DNA of 64,000 nt from Streptomyces carminius (GCF_002794255.1 NZ_PGGW01000068.1:24315-88314), one strand, 5' to 3'; shown: positions 32,428-41,324, counted from the stretch's first letter. The notes: a model not told the origin generated them from the sequence alone. Made by a program: numbers and translations.

Positions 32428-33483
32428 TCACACAGCGGTCTCCGCGGTGGCCAGAGTGAGGGCGAGTCCCGCGGCGGGCAGCACCTCGGGGCCGAAGGTG
32501 GTGATCTCGGTGACCAACCCGTCCTCGACGCACAGGACGTCGATGTTGACCGCGGTCCAGACGTCCTCGCCGGGGCGGCGGACGTAGTTGGCCGCCGCGG
32601 GCTGCCGGTTCACCGCCAGCGGTACGCAGTGCCAGTCACCCCAGGCCCCGTCCCCCTCCAGGACCGGCCGCCACAGGTCGAGGATCGCCGTCCGGCCCTC
32701 GTACACCAGGCGGGCGGGGGGCATGCTCTGCCGGGCGTCCTCGCGCAGCAGCGCGGCCAGCTCCGACAGATCACCCTGTCGGGAGGCGGCCACGTACCGT
32801 CGCAGCAGGGCGCGTTCGGTCTCGTCGGGGCCGGTGGCGGACCGCCACTCCGCGCGCCGCTCGGGCAGCCTCTCCCGCAGTGTCGCGCGGGCCCGCTGGA
32901 GGGCGCTCTTGACCGAGGCGACGCTTGTCTCCAGCGCCTCCGCCGTCTCCTGTGCGGACCAGCCGACGACATCCCGCAGGATCAGTGCCGCCCGCTGCCG
33001 GGGCGGCAGGTGCTGGACGGCCGCCAGGAACGCCAGCTCGACGGTCTCCCGGGCGATCACCACCGTCTCCGGCTCGCCCCCGGCGGGTGCCGCCAGGTCC
33101 AGCAGCCCGTCCGGGCAGGGCTGCAGCCAGGGAACCTCCGCCGGTGCCGGGCCCGCCGCGCCGTCCGGGCCATCCGGGGCCACCGCGATCTCCCGGCTGC
33201 GGGCCGGGCTCGCCAGGGCGTCCAGACAGGCGTTGGTGGCGATGCGGTACAGCCACGCGCGGAACGTCGCCCGCCCCGCGAAGCTCTCCCGGGCGCGCCA
33301 GGCCCGCAGCAGGGTCTCCTGGACGAGATCCTCCGCGTCGGTGAACGATCCCAGCATCCGGTAGCAGTGCACCCGCAGTTCGTGCCGGTACCGCTCGGCG
33401 AGCCCGGCGAACGCCGCCTCGTCCCCGGCACCGGCCGCCTGTGCCGCATGCGCCTCGGCCGTTCGCCGTCCGCTTCCGCTCAC
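32428..33483 (-). CDS. ECF sigma factor with C-terminal SnoaL-like domain
   Basis: 351 aa. Sigma region 2 (about 15-85: LAERYRHELRVHCYRMLGSFTDAEDLVQETLLRAWRA) and region 4 (about 150-210: HLPPRQRAALILRDVVGWSAQETAEALETSVASVKSALQRAR). They are followed by a 130-residue NTF2/SnoaL-like domain (LLRRYVAASRQGDLSELAALLREDARQSMPP...). Such SigJ/SigG-type factors use the C-terminal domain in place of an anti-sigma factor. GTG at 33483 with GGGAGACGGGGG upstream is preferred to GTG at 33528, which falls inside a 26-bp palindrome. No anti-sigma gene is nearby. Confidence 0.87.
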   Translation of the reverse strand: MSGSGRRTAEAHAAQAAGAGDEAAFAGLAERYRHELRVHCYRMLGSFTDAEDLVQETLLRAWRARESFAGRATFRAWLYRIATNACLDALASPARSREIAVAPDGPDGAAGPAPAEVPWLQPCPDGLLDLAAPAGGEPETVVIARETVELAFLAAVQHLPPRQRAALILRDVVGWSAQETAEALETSVASVKSALQRARATLRERLPERRAEWRSATGPDETERALLRRYVAASRQGDLSELAALLREDARQSMPPARLVYEGRTAILDLWRPVLEGDGAWGDWHCVPLAVNRQPAAANYVRRPGEDVWTAVNIDVLCVEDGLVTEITTFGPEVLPAAGLALTLATAETAV

Positions 33484-33506
33484 CACTGCCCCCGTCTCCC
33501 GGACCA

Positions 33507-33532
33507 CTGTGTGCCGGTGCACCGGCACACAG
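33507..33532. promoter_or_regulatory. 26-bp perfect palindrome upstream of sigma factor
   Basis: A continuous perfect palindrome centred at 33519/33520 (half-site CTGTGTGCCGGTG), 24 bp upstream of the sigma factor start and in the divergent gap toward a Uma2 gene. Its length and perfection suggest an operator for a dimeric repressor. Confidence 0.7.
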
Positions 33533-33641
33533 GCCGACGGTAGTACGCCCCACCGTCAACGCTCGTACTGTCATTCACCTTTACGGGCGGCGGTATGGTG
33601 TTTGCTACTGCCAGGAGTGAAAACAGGCCCACGATGGGGGC

Positions 33642-34250
33642 ATGGACGACGTGGAGAACACGATCGGCATCGACGACGAGCCCTTCCCCGAGTGGCTGCG
33701 TCCCCCGTCCCGCGGTTTCACGGTCGAGGACCTCTTCCGGCTGCCCGACCTCCCGCCGCACACCCAGCTCGTCGACGGCGGTCTCGTCTTCCGGGCCCGG
33801 CAGAGCGGCTACCACTCACTGGCCAACTCCCTGCTGGTCGAGGGCCTGCGCCGCACCTGCCCCGAACATCTGCGGGTGCGGCGGGAGATGGTCGTGGTGC
33901 TCGGCCCCGGCCAGGCGCCCGAGCCGGACGTGACGGTGGTCCGCACGGAGGCCGCCCCCGGCCCGGACACCGACCGCTACGCCGTCCGGGATGTCGTCCT
34001 GGCCGTCGAGACGGTCTCCCCCGACTCGGTGATCCGTGATCGCGAGCGCAAACCACAGCTCTACGCGGCGGCGGGCATCCCGCACTTCTGGCTGGTGGAG
34101 GAGAGCCCGGGCCGCCGCCCGGTGGTCCACGTCCACACCCTCGACCGCGCTGCCGGGGCGTACGTCCTCGCGGGCGTCCACCAGGACCGGCTGACGCTCT
34201 CGGAGCCCTTCGGCATCGACATCGACCTCACCGCGATCGACCGGATGTAG
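33642..34250 (+). CDS. Uma2-family protein (third copy)
   Basis: 202 aa. Elements as in the other copies: LPDLPPHTQLVDGGLVF, APEPDVTVVR, DVVLAVETVSPDSVIRDRERKPQLYAAAGIPHFWLVE, GIDIDLTAIDRM. Hence the putative active-site acidic and lysine residues are retained. ATG at 33642 is preceded by GGGGG only; the better AGGAG is 26 nt upstream, so an alternative start is possible. Transcribed away from the sigma factor gene; the two share the 26-bp palindrome region. Paralogous to 31238-31837, 1.8 kb away. Confidence 0.86.
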   Translation: MDDVENTIGIDDEPFPEWLRPPSRGFTVEDLFRLPDLPPHTQLVDGGLVFRARQSGYHSLANSLLVEGLRRTCPEHLRVRREMVVVLGPGQAPEPDVTVVRTEAAPGPDTDRYAVRDVVLAVETVSPDSVIRDRERKPQLYAAAGIPHFWLVEESPGRRPVVHVHTLDRAAGAYVLAGVHQDRLTLSEPFGIDIDLTAIDRM

Positions 34251-34450
34251 CCCGGGCCCGGCCCTCCAAGGCGGCGGTGCCCGGTCGGTGTCGCCGGGGC
34301 GGGACTGTCAGTGCCGGCCGCTAACTTCTCGTTCCACGCGGAGCCGGACCGGGCGGGCCCGAAAGGGCCGTGTCCCGGGTGACGGCCGTGCCCGGCATGC
34401 CGGCGGCCCGCCGCCGGCACCACCTCGAATCCGAAGGGAAGCGGTCCTCC

Positions 34451-35014
34451 ATGCGCAGGTTCAAGCTCCAGGTCCAGGTCACCGCCGACGGCTACATGGC
34501 GGGTCCGAACGGCGAGATGGACTGGATGACGTTCCCGTGGACGGAGGACATCGGCGACTACATCGACGCGCTGACCAAGCCGGTCGACCACATCGTGCTG
34601 GGCCGCAGGCTCGCCGAGGGGTTCATCCCCACCTGGGAGACCGGCCCCGAGGGCGAGACCCGGGAGACGACCGACTGGATGAACAGCACCCCCAAGACCG
34701 TCGTCTCCGACTCCCTCACCGAGTCGCCCTGGAAGAACGCCACCGTCGCGGGCGGCGACCTGGCCGAGACGGTGAACCGGCTCAAGGCGCAGCCGGGCGG
34801 GGATCTGATCACCTACGGCGGTGCCACGCTCGCGGCCAACCTGATCGCCGAGGGCCTCCTCGACGAGCTGCACCTGTTCGTCAACCCGACCGCGATCGGC
34901 ACCGGGAGGCCCGTCTTCCCCACCACCGGCGCCCACCACCGGCTCCGGCTCGTCACCGCCCGGGCGTTCGACTGCGGGATCACCGCACTGCACTTCGAGC
35001 CGAAGCGCTCCTGA
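34451..35014 (+). CDS. dihydrofolate reductase-like (RibD C-terminal) protein
   Basis: 187 aa. RibD_C fold: FKLQVQVTADGYMAGPNGEMDWM at the N-terminus, DHIVLGRRLAEGF, TPKTVVSDSLTESPWKNATVAGGDLAETVNRLKAQPGGDLITYGGATLAANLIAEGLLDELHLFVNPTAIGTGRPVF. Such proteins bind NADPH and reduce small molecules; members in regulatory contexts are often annotated as dihydrofolate reductase family. ATG at 34451 with GAAGGGAAG upstream. The AHSA1 gene follows at 92 bp, a frequent pairing; substrate unknown. Confidence 0.87.
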   Translation: MRRFKLQVQVTADGYMAGPNGEMDWMTFPWTEDIGDYIDALTKPVDHIVLGRRLAEGFIPTWETGPEGETRETTDWMNSTPKTVVSDSLTESPWKNATVAGGDLAETVNRLKAQPGGDLITYGGATLAANLIAEGLLDELHLFVNPTAIGTGRPVFPTTGAHHRLRLVTARAFDCGITALHFEPKRS

Positions 35015-35106
35015 AACCGGCGGGCGCGGAGCGATGAGTTCCCGGGCCCCCGGCCGTCTTACGGGGTGTCCCCTCGACGGGAGGGACCACGACGGAGGAG
35101 AAGACG

Positions 35107-35592
35107 ATGAGCCGGCACACCGGAACCGCACCGACCACCCCGGCCGCCTCGGACACACAGCACACCTACACCCTCGTCCGCGAGCTGGACGCCTCCGCCG
35201 CGGAGATCTTCGCGGCCTGGACGACCCCGGAGCGGTACGAGCGGTGGGCGGGCGCCGAGCCCGGATCGGTGCGGATGGACGTACGGCCGGGCGGCGCCTG
35301 GCAGGCCGTGATGCTCGTCCCCGGCGGGCAGCGGGCGCCCATCGGCGGCACCTACCGGGAGGTGGAGAGCGGCCGGCGGCTGGTGCTGGACATGGAGCTG
35401 CCCGGCGAGGCCGAGCCGACCGTGATGACGATGGAGCTGGCGGAACGGTCACAGGGAGCGGAACGGCCGGAGGGCGGCCGGACAAGGCTCACCCTCTCCC
35501 AGGTCTGCGCGAGCGCGGCGGAGCGCGACATGGCGGAGGAGGGCAGCGGGATGCTGCTGGACTCCCTCACCGCCCACCTCGCGGAGCGCTGA
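35107..35592 (+). CDS. SRPBCC (AHSA1-like) ligand-binding protein
   Basis: 161 aa. START/Bet v1-like fold: YTLVRELDASAAEIFAAWTTPERYERWAG, VRMDVRPGGAWQAVMLVPGGQRAPIGGTYREVESGRRLVLDMELPG, and a C-terminal amphipathic helix (AAERDMAEEGSGMLLDSLTAHLAER). The family binds hydrophobic ligands or activates Hsp90; here no partner is evident. ATG at 35107 preceded by GGAGGAGAAG. A hairpin terminator follows at 35599-35645. Probably co-transcribed with the RibD_C gene. Confidence 0.86.
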   Translation: MSRHTGTAPTTPAASDTQHTYTLVRELDASAAEIFAAWTTPERYERWAGAEPGSVRMDVRPGGAWQAVMLVPGGQRAPIGGTYREVESGRRLVLDMELPGEAEPTVMTMELAERSQGAERPEGGRTRLTLSQVCASAAERDMAEEGSGMLLDSLTAHLAER

Positions 35593-35598
35593 CCCGGG

Positions 35599-35645
35599 CG
35601 CCGCGGTCACCGTGGGGGACGGGGGTCCTCACGGTGGCCGCGGCG
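35599..35645 (+). terminator. hairpin after AHSA1 gene
   Basis: A 16-bp stem with one wobble pair (35599-35614 with 35630-35645, core CCGCGGTCACCGTG) and a 15-nt loop, 7 nt after the stop codon. Confidence 0.7.
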
Positions 35646-35758
35646 GTCAACTCGTATCCGTCTCCCCACCGGTCCGGTGCGGGGCGCGCACGATCAGCCG
35701 GTCGATGGAGTGGGTGTGGCGCACGCCGCCCGCCCGGCTACGACCACCCGCCGCACGG

Positions 35759-36601
35759 CTACGACCAGGCGCCGGCCGCCGCGGCCCGGGCGGCGTAGGC
35801 GCCGAAGCCGGCCGGCTCCCGGCCGAGCACCCGCCGCACCCCGTCGGCGGGCTCGGCCAGGTGCCCGGCGCGCATCGCGGCGAACATCGCGTCGAGATCC
35901 CCGACGACCTCCTCCGGCACGCCCCCGGCCCGGAGTTCGGCCCGGTACTCCTCCGGGACGAGCTCCTCGTAGCGGATCGGCCGGCCGGCCGCCGCGGCGA
36001 TCGTCTCCACGGCCGCACCGAAGGTGAGCGCCTCCGGCCCCGACAGGTCGTACACCTGCCCGTGGTGGCCGTCCGAGGTCAGCAGCACCGCGGCGACCTC
36101 GGCGATGTCCCGGGCGTCGATGAACGGCTCCGGCGCCGAGCCGATCGGCAGGGCCAGCCGTCCGGCCCGCACCGGGTCGAGCCAGTCGCCCTCGCCGAAG
36201 TTCTGCTGGAAGTTGTTCGGGCGGATGACCGTCCACTCCACGCCGCAGTCGCGCACGGCCTCCTCGGCGGCGGCCATGCCCGCGAAGGCGCCCTCGGGGA
36301 TCCGGTCCATCCCGCGCCCGGACAGCGCCACGAAACGGCGGACACCCGCCTCGACCGCCTGCTCGACGAAGGGCCGGACCGGTGCAGGGTCGTCGGGAGC
36401 CACCAGGTAGACGGCCGCCGCCCCCTCCAGAGCGGCGGGCCAGGTCTCCCGGTCGTGCCAGTCGAACCGCACCTCGCCGGAACGGGACGCGGCCCGCACG
36501 GTCCGCCCCTGCTTCCGCAGCACGTCCACCAGGCGGCGGCCGGTCTTGCCCGTCGCCCCCAGGACCAGGATCTCGTCGGATGTCTTCGGTGTCGTCGTCA
36601 T
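35759..36601 (-). CDS. NmrA-like NAD(P)-binding oxidoreductase
   Basis: 280 aa atypical SDR. N-terminal cofactor motif LVLGATGKTGRRLV (about residues 13-26, GATGxTGxx), AAAVYLVAPDD, VRRFVALSGRG, VEWTVIRPNNFQQNFGEG and PFIDARDIAEVAAVLL. It lacks the classical YxxxK, as usual for NmrA/HSCARG types that sense or reduce quinones. The stop TAG falls in the first of two TGGTCGTAGCCG copies downstream. It is divergent from an AraC-type activator at 36691 and is its probable target. Confidence 0.88.
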   Translation of the reverse strand: MTTTPKTSDEILVLGATGKTGRRLVDVLRKQGRTVRAASRSGEVRFDWHDRETWPAALEGAAAVYLVAPDDPAPVRPFVEQAVEAGVRRFVALSGRGMDRIPEGAFAGMAAAEEAVRDCGVEWTVIRPNNFQQNFGEGDWLDPVRAGRLALPIGSAPEPFIDARDIAEVAAVLLTSDGHHGQVYDLSGPEALTFGAAVETIAAAAGRPIRYEELVPEEYRAELRAGGVPEEVVGDLDAMFAAMRAGHLAEPADGVRRVLGREPAGFGAYAARAAAAGAWS

Positions 36602-36632
36602 ACCGGCCAGTCAACCGGCGCGGCACCGGAGG

Positions 36633-36660
36633 GGACATGGCCCGCCGTCCACAGGACATG
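36633..36660. promoter_or_regulatory. GGACATG direct repeats between NmrA-like and AraC genes
   Basis: Two GGACATG copies at 36633-36639 and 36654-36660, 21 bp apart (two helical turns), in the 89-bp divergent gap. Direct repeats with this phasing are typical AraC-family binding sites. Confidence 0.6.
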
Positions 36661-36690
36661 TCCGATCGTCCGGGCCGTTATCGTCGGAGC

Positions 36691-37605
36691 ATGGACCCGT
36701 TCGACGAGTTGCTGCGCGGCGTCCGCGCGGACGGTGACGACCTCGGGCGGACGGAGCTGTCCCCGCCGTGGGAGCGGCGGTTCGACGGCGGGGAACCCCT
36801 GACGCTGTGCGCACCGCTGCGGGGCGAGGGCTGGCTCTCCGGGGCCGCCGGGGAGGCCGGGAAGCCGCGGCCGGTGCGGGCCGGCGACGTCGTGGTCATA
36901 CGCGGCCCGGGGCCGTTCGTCCTGTCCGACCGGCCCGCGCCGGGCGCGGCACCGGCCGACCGCACGGCGCTGCTGACGGGGACGTTCCACGCGCGGGGCG
37001 CGGTGGCCCGGCGCCTGCTGGCGGTGCTGCCGCCCGCGCTCGTGGTGCCCGGCGACGAGGAGTGCCTCTCCCTCCTCAGGACCCTGGAGGCCCAGATCGC
37101 CCCCAGCCACCCGCCGGGGCAGCAGGTCGTACGGGACCGCCTGCTGGACTGGCTGCTGGTGTGCACGCTGCGGGCCTGGTTCGACCTGCCGGAGGCTGTG
37201 ACACCCGGCCCGCCCGGCTGGATCCGCGCGCTGGGCGACGAGGTGACCGGCCCGGCGCTGCGGGCGATGCACGCCGCGCCGGACCGGTCCTGGACGCTCG
37301 CCGCCCTGGCCCGCGAGGCGGGGGTGTCGCGCACGACGCTGGCCGACCGGTTCACCAGGCTGGTGGGCGAGCCGCCGCTGACGTATCTGACGGACTGGCG
37401 GATGGCCCTGGCCGCCGACCTGCTGACCGAGCCCGGGTCCGGGTCCGGGGTGACGGTCGCGGCGGTGGCGCGCCGGGTCGGGTACGCGGACGCGTTCGGC
37501 TTCAGCGCGGCGTTCAAGCGGTTCCACGGGGTCAGCCCCAGTGAGTACCGCAGGACCCGCGGCACCGGCGCCGACCGCGCGGACGCCGAGCACTCGCCCG
37601 CGTAG
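36691..37605 (+). CDS. AraC-family transcriptional regulator
   Basis: 304 aa. N-terminal cupin-like sensor domain (about 1-185, including GGEPLTLCAPLRGEGWLSG and RAGDVVVIRGPGPFVL). The C-terminal double HTH (about 200-295) includes WTLAALAREAGVSRTTLADRFTRLVGEPPLTYLTDWRMALAADLL and VAAVARRVGYADAFGFSAAFKRFHGVSPSEYRR. ATG at 36691 (MDPFDELL). It is divergent from and probably controls the NmrA-like oxidoreductase; effector unknown. Confidence 0.9.
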   Translation: MDPFDELLRGVRADGDDLGRTELSPPWERRFDGGEPLTLCAPLRGEGWLSGAAGEAGKPRPVRAGDVVVIRGPGPFVLSDRPAPGAAPADRTALLTGTFHARGAVARRLLAVLPPALVVPGDEECLSLLRTLEAQIAPSHPPGQQVVRDRLLDWLLVCTLRAWFDLPEAVTPGPPGWIRALGDEVTGPALRAMHAAPDRSWTLAALAREAGVSRTTLADRFTRLVGEPPLTYLTDWRMALAADLLTEPGSGSGVTVAAVARRVGYADAFGFSAAFKRFHGVSPSEYRRTRGTGADRADAEHSPA

Positions 37606-37893
37606 GGCGGCAGTGCCGGTGCGCCGTCGCGGAACGGAGTGCGCGCCGGGCACGCGCCGGGGGAGCGATGGCCCGGTCCGTCCGCCATCCGCTCGGCTCA
37701 GTGCCGTTCACGGGAATGCGGCCCGGTGCGCGGGGCCGCGCACCGGGCCGCGGCGACCCCTGTCCGCGTACGGCCCCGGCAGCACGGCTTCGACGCGGGC
37801 GACGCGACATGGTCAGGAATCGAGAAGCGCGGCCTTCCGGAGATCCCTAACGTGAGTGGCACGTCACGGAGCACGAGCGGAGGAGGACCGGCG

Positions 37894-38373
37894 ATGGGTG
37901 CGGAGACGAAGGCCGGCGGAAAGAGTGAGGACACATCCCCGGCGGAAGGACTCTCCGAGCAGGAGCGCGCGGCCGTGCGGGAGCGGGCTTCCGAGTTGAG
38001 GACGAAGGCCCGGCGTGGCCGTGGCGCGGAGAAGGCGGCCGCCGACGAGAGGGACGTGCTGACGAAGATCGCGAATATGCCGGAGCCGGACCGCGCCCTG
38101 GCCGAGCGCGTCCACGCCATTGTGACCACCGCTGCCCCGGAGTTGTCGCCGAAGCTGTGGTACGGGCAGCCGGCCTACGCCAGAAAGGGAAAAGTCGTGT
38201 GTTTCTTCCGCAGTGGACAGGCGGACGGGGAGCCCTACTCGACGTTCGGGTTCACCCCCCGGGCGGACCTCGACAACGGGAGCGGCCTGTGGCCGACGTC
38301 GTATGCGCTGACCGAGATGAGCGAGGAGGCCGAGGAGACGCTCACAGCCCTGGTAGAGCAGGCCGTGCGCTGA
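37894..38373 (+). CDS. DUF1801-family protein
   Basis: 159 aa. Charged N-terminal part (1-65, KSEDTSPAEGLSEQERAAVRERASELRTKARRGRG) followed by the DUF1801/YdhG-like fold (VLTKIANMPEPDRALAERVHAIVTTAAPELSPKLWYGQPAYARKGKVVCFFRSGQ...). ATG at 37894 with GGAGGAGG 6 nt upstream. Family function is unknown; members are often found beside stress genes. Confidence 0.82.
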   Translation: MGAETKAGGKSEDTSPAEGLSEQERAAVRERASELRTKARRGRGAEKAAADERDVLTKIANMPEPDRALAERVHAIVTTAAPELSPKLWYGQPAYARKGKVVCFFRSGQADGEPYSTFGFTPRADLDNGSGLWPTSYALTEMSEEAEETLTALVEQAVR

Positions 38374-38667
38374 CGCCCGGCCCCGCCGGCTGCGCTGTGC
38401 GGCTCCGGGGAGCCGCACGGCCCGCGTCCTGCGGTCGGTTTCCCGGCCGGCGCCGCCAATGAGGCCACCCGGCGCGTCGTCGCGGCGTTCGCCGGCCGGA
38501 CCGGCGGATCGCCGCGTGGTCCCGGGGCCGGGTGCCGAGGACGGTTCCACTACCGTCTGCCCTGCGGCCCCGCCCTTCCAGGGAACCGCCCACGGCACGC
38601 CGCCGGGCCCGCGCCGCTGCCGGCCCGCGAGGAGAGGGCGGCTCCTCCGTCACGAACAGGCCCCCAC

Positions 38668-40038
38668 ATGATCGAAGCCGTCTTCCAGGACCATCTCGGC
38701 TTTCTCGCGCTGGCCATCGCGGCGACCCTCGCCGCCGGTGCCCTCGGGTATGCCGTGGCCGCGCGGCGCACCGGCCGCGTCCAGGCCGTGTTCTACGGAC
38801 TGTGGGCCTCCTCGACGGTCGGGCCCGTCCTCCTCACCGGCTGGAGTGGCGGCGGGACCGAGGCCCTCACCCGGCGGTGCACGGTCAACCCGGCCGTGAC
38901 CGACGTGTTCACCGGCCCGCAGGGACAGCTCAACGTCCTGCTGTTCGTCCCGTTCGGCCTGTTCGCCGTCCTGGCCACCCGGCGCCCCCTCCCCGGGATC
39001 GCCGCCGGCCTCCTGTTCATCGCGACGGTGGAGACCGCCCAGGCCACCGTCCCCTTCGTCAGCCGGCTGTGCGACACCGACGACATGGTCACCAACGCCG
39101 TCGGCGTCCTGGCCGGGGCGGCCGTCGGCGCCCTCGTCCTCCGCCGGTTCTCCTACGGGACGCCTCTCGCGCGGACGGTGGTCCGGCGCGCGGCCGCCAC
39201 CGGTGCCGCTCTCTCGCTGCTCGTCGCGGTGACCTGGGCCGTGGTCATCGACCCGGTCCGCGCCGTACTGCCCACCCTGGAGCACCCCGCGAGCGGTCGG
39301 CAGGTCCGGGCCCTCGACACCGCGCTCGGGGAAGCCTTCGGCGACGCCTACCCCGTCGGCGAGGCGGAGCTCCACGACAACGTGGACGGCCCCGACACCG
39401 TCACCGCGACGCTGCCCGGTGGCGGCCTCGCCGAGCTGACCTGGCCGGACCGCGAGAAGCTGACGGTTCGTCTCCCTTCCACGGTGGAGGGCGAGGAGCC
39501 CCGCGCCCACCGGGTACCCGGGGCCGACCGTCCCGTGGGCACCGCGCGGGAGGCCCGGCAGGTGGCCACCCGCTTCGCCCGGGACTACGCGCCCTGGGCG
39601 CTGCGCGACTCGGAGGTCACGGTGCGGCCGGTCGGCGCGGTCGGCGCGGACGACCCCGGCCTCGGCTGGGAGGTCGAGTGGCGCCGCTGGAAGGACGGCG
39701 TCCTCATGCCCATGCGCCTGGACGTCCGCATCGAGCCGTCCGGCCGCCTGACCGGCCTCACCGCCCGGCACGTCGCCGACCCCGAACTGCCGCCGGCCAC
39801 CGTCGGCGCGGACGCGGCGTGGCGGGAGCTCGAAGCCCACCACGGGCTCGAGCCCGGTCAGGGAACCCGGGAGGAACCCGTCCTCCTGGCCGAGCGGTGG
39901 GGGGAGGAGTGGCGCGTCCACTGGCGGGTGGCGGTCCGCGACGGCGAGGTGCTGCGCTCGGCCACCGTGGACGCCACCACCGGCGAACTCCGCGACGCCG
40001 CCGAGTCCCCGGCCGACGACCCGCCTCCCGACCTGTGA
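38668..40038 (+). CDS. VanZ-like membrane protein with PepSY-like C-terminus
   Basis: 456 aa. About five membrane helices in residues 8-195 form a VanZ-like domain with its signatures LNVLLFVPFGLFAVLATR and DMVTNAVGVLAGAAVGALV. From residue 200 the protein is soluble and probably extracytoplasmic: two PepSY-like units (ARQVATRFARDYAPWALRDSEVTVRPVG and AWRELEAHHGLEPGQGTREEPVLLAERWGEEWRVHWRV). VanZ family members have been linked to low-level glycopeptide tolerance, but no evidence for that exists here. ATG at 38668. Confidence 0.82.
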   Translation: MIEAVFQDHLGFLALAIAATLAAGALGYAVAARRTGRVQAVFYGLWASSTVGPVLLTGWSGGGTEALTRRCTVNPAVTDVFTGPQGQLNVLLFVPFGLFAVLATRRPLPGIAAGLLFIATVETAQATVPFVSRLCDTDDMVTNAVGVLAGAAVGALVLRRFSYGTPLARTVVRRAAATGAALSLLVAVTWAVVIDPVRAVLPTLEHPASGRQVRALDTALGEAFGDAYPVGEAELHDNVDGPDTVTATLPGGGLAELTWPDREKLTVRLPSTVEGEEPRAHRVPGADRPVGTAREARQVATRFARDYAPWALRDSEVTVRPVGAVGADDPGLGWEVEWRRWKDGVLMPMRLDVRIEPSGRLTGLTARHVADPELPPATVGADAAWRELEAHHGLEPGQGTREEPVLLAERWGEEWRVHWRVAVRDGEVLRSATVDATTGELRDAAESPADDPPPDL

Positions 40039-40190
40039 GTACGCCGGGCGGGACCGTCGGCGTTCCCCGCCGGACAGCACCCACCCGCCGGATGCCGGGC
40101 CCGTGGTCCCGTGCCTCCTTCAGCTCTTACCGCAGCGGGCGGTGTTCGCTTCGTACTGCTGCGAGGAAAGCCTTCAGACCTCGAACGCGG

Positions 40191-40376
40191 TCATATCTCC
40201 TGTCGGACTCCCGTGAGGAAGACGGTCCAGGAGTCGGCACCGAGGCGGAGTCGCGGGCTGTCGGCGCGCTTGGAGTCGCGTATCTCCATGCCGTTCCGTA
40301 CGCGGCGGGCTTCCACACAGTCGCCGTTCTGCATGCTGTGACTGCTCTTGAACCATTCGGTGCCGGGAGCGGGCAT
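40191..40376 (-). CDS. DUF397 protein
   Basis: 61 aa, starting MPAPGTEWFKSSHSMQNGDCVEARRV, the DUF397 hallmark (W.KSS.S...G.CVE), and ending DSWTVFLTGVRQEI. AAGGAGAAG precedes the ATG at 40376. These small proteins are encoded beside WhiJ-type XRE regulators in Streptomyces and probably modulate them. The upstream XRE gene ends 16 bp away, so they form an operon. Confidence 0.92.
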   Translation of the reverse strand: MPAPGTEWFKSSHSMQNGDCVEARRVRNGMEIRDSKRADSPRLRLGADSWTVFLTGVRQEI

Positions 40377-40392
40377 GGTCTTCTCCTTGGTT

Positions 40393-41259
40393 TCAGGACA
40401 GTTCATCGGCGATCCGCAGGATCAGCGTTTCGGATTCCAGCGGGCTGAGGGCAGAGGCTCGGATGTGGTCGAACACGCTGTTGTAGTGGGCTGTGTCTTC
40501 GGCCGCCTCCAGATAGGCGTGGCTCGTGAAGTGCTCCAGCAGGACGACCTCCAGTCGGGCCGGGGCGGGGAAACCGTAGAGAGTGAAGGGGAGCATTCCT
40601 CCTTTACATGCCCCTGCCGTGAAGGGAAGCACCTGGAGCGTCACGTTCGGAAGCTGAGCCATCTCCACGAGGTGCCGCAACTGCTCGACCAACACCTTGG
40701 CTCCTCCAACCTGCTGTCGCAGCGCGGTCTCTCCCAGAACCATCCACAAGGCCAGCGGTTCCGACTCCGAACGCGTCAGCGCCTTCTGCCGTTCCAGCCT
40801 GACACGGAGTCTGGTCTGCTGCTCCTCGTTGAGCGGGCCTGTGCTCCCACCCCGGATGATGGCTGTCGCATACGCCTCCGTCTGCAACAGGGCGTGGACC
40901 GTGCTCGGCTGGAACCCCCGGCAGTTGGCCACCTCCTCCTCCAGGCCGATCAGCTCCAGGAAGTCCTGGGGCAACTTGTCCTCCAGGACCCGCCACCAGC
41001 GTTGGCGGCGGCTCTCACGAGCGAGCGCGAGCCAACCCTCGCGCGCCGGCTCGTCCTCGACGCCGTAGAGGTCCAGCAGAACGCGCAGGTCGAGTCGGCG
41101 GATTCCGCTGCGCCCCGACTCGATTCGGCTGATCTTTCCCGGATGGCAACTCAACGCACGCGCTGCGTCCTCCAGGTACATGCCCTTCTCTTCACGCAGT
41201 CGCCGGAGGTTGGTCCCCAGCACTCGACGCCGCACGGTCGGCCTCAACTCACCGGACAT
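40393..41259 (-). CDS. XRE-family regulator, WhiJ type (DUF5753)
   Basis: 288 aa. N-terminal HTH (LGTNLRRLREEKGMYLEDAARALSCHPGKISRIESGRSGIRRLDL, residues about 14-58). The C-terminal DUF5753 sensor domain includes RGFQPSTVHALLQTEAYATAIIR and LRHLVEMAQLPNVTLQVLPF. ATG at 41259. Together with DUF397 and the divergent ATPase at 41474 it forms the trio known from WhiJ/AbaA-like loci that influence development and antibiotic production. It probably binds the A+T-rich palindrome at 41325-41348. Confidence 0.92.
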   Translation of the reverse strand: MSGELRPTVRRRVLGTNLRRLREEKGMYLEDAARALSCHPGKISRIESGRSGIRRLDLRVLLDLYGVEDEPAREGWLALARESRRQRWWRVLEDKLPQDFLELIGLEEEVANCRGFQPSTVHALLQTEAYATAIIRGGSTGPLNEEQQTRLRVRLERQKALTRSESEPLALWMVLGETALRQQVGGAKVLVEQLRHLVEMAQLPNVTLQVLPFTAGACKGGMLPFTLYGFPAPARLEVVLLEHFTSHAYLEAAEDTAHYNSVFDHIRASALSPLESETLILRIADELS

Positions 41260-41324
41260 GTCCGCCCACCTCTCTGCAGTAGCGCACGCATGGTGCCACG
41301 AATCATGCACGCACTGAATTCGAA

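Noticed and set aside
35646..35798. Frame ending GYDHPPHGYDQAP after the AHSA1 gene as a coding remnant
   Set aside because: Short, overlaps the NmrA-like gene end, and is explained by a duplicated 12-bp TGGTCGTAGCCG unit.
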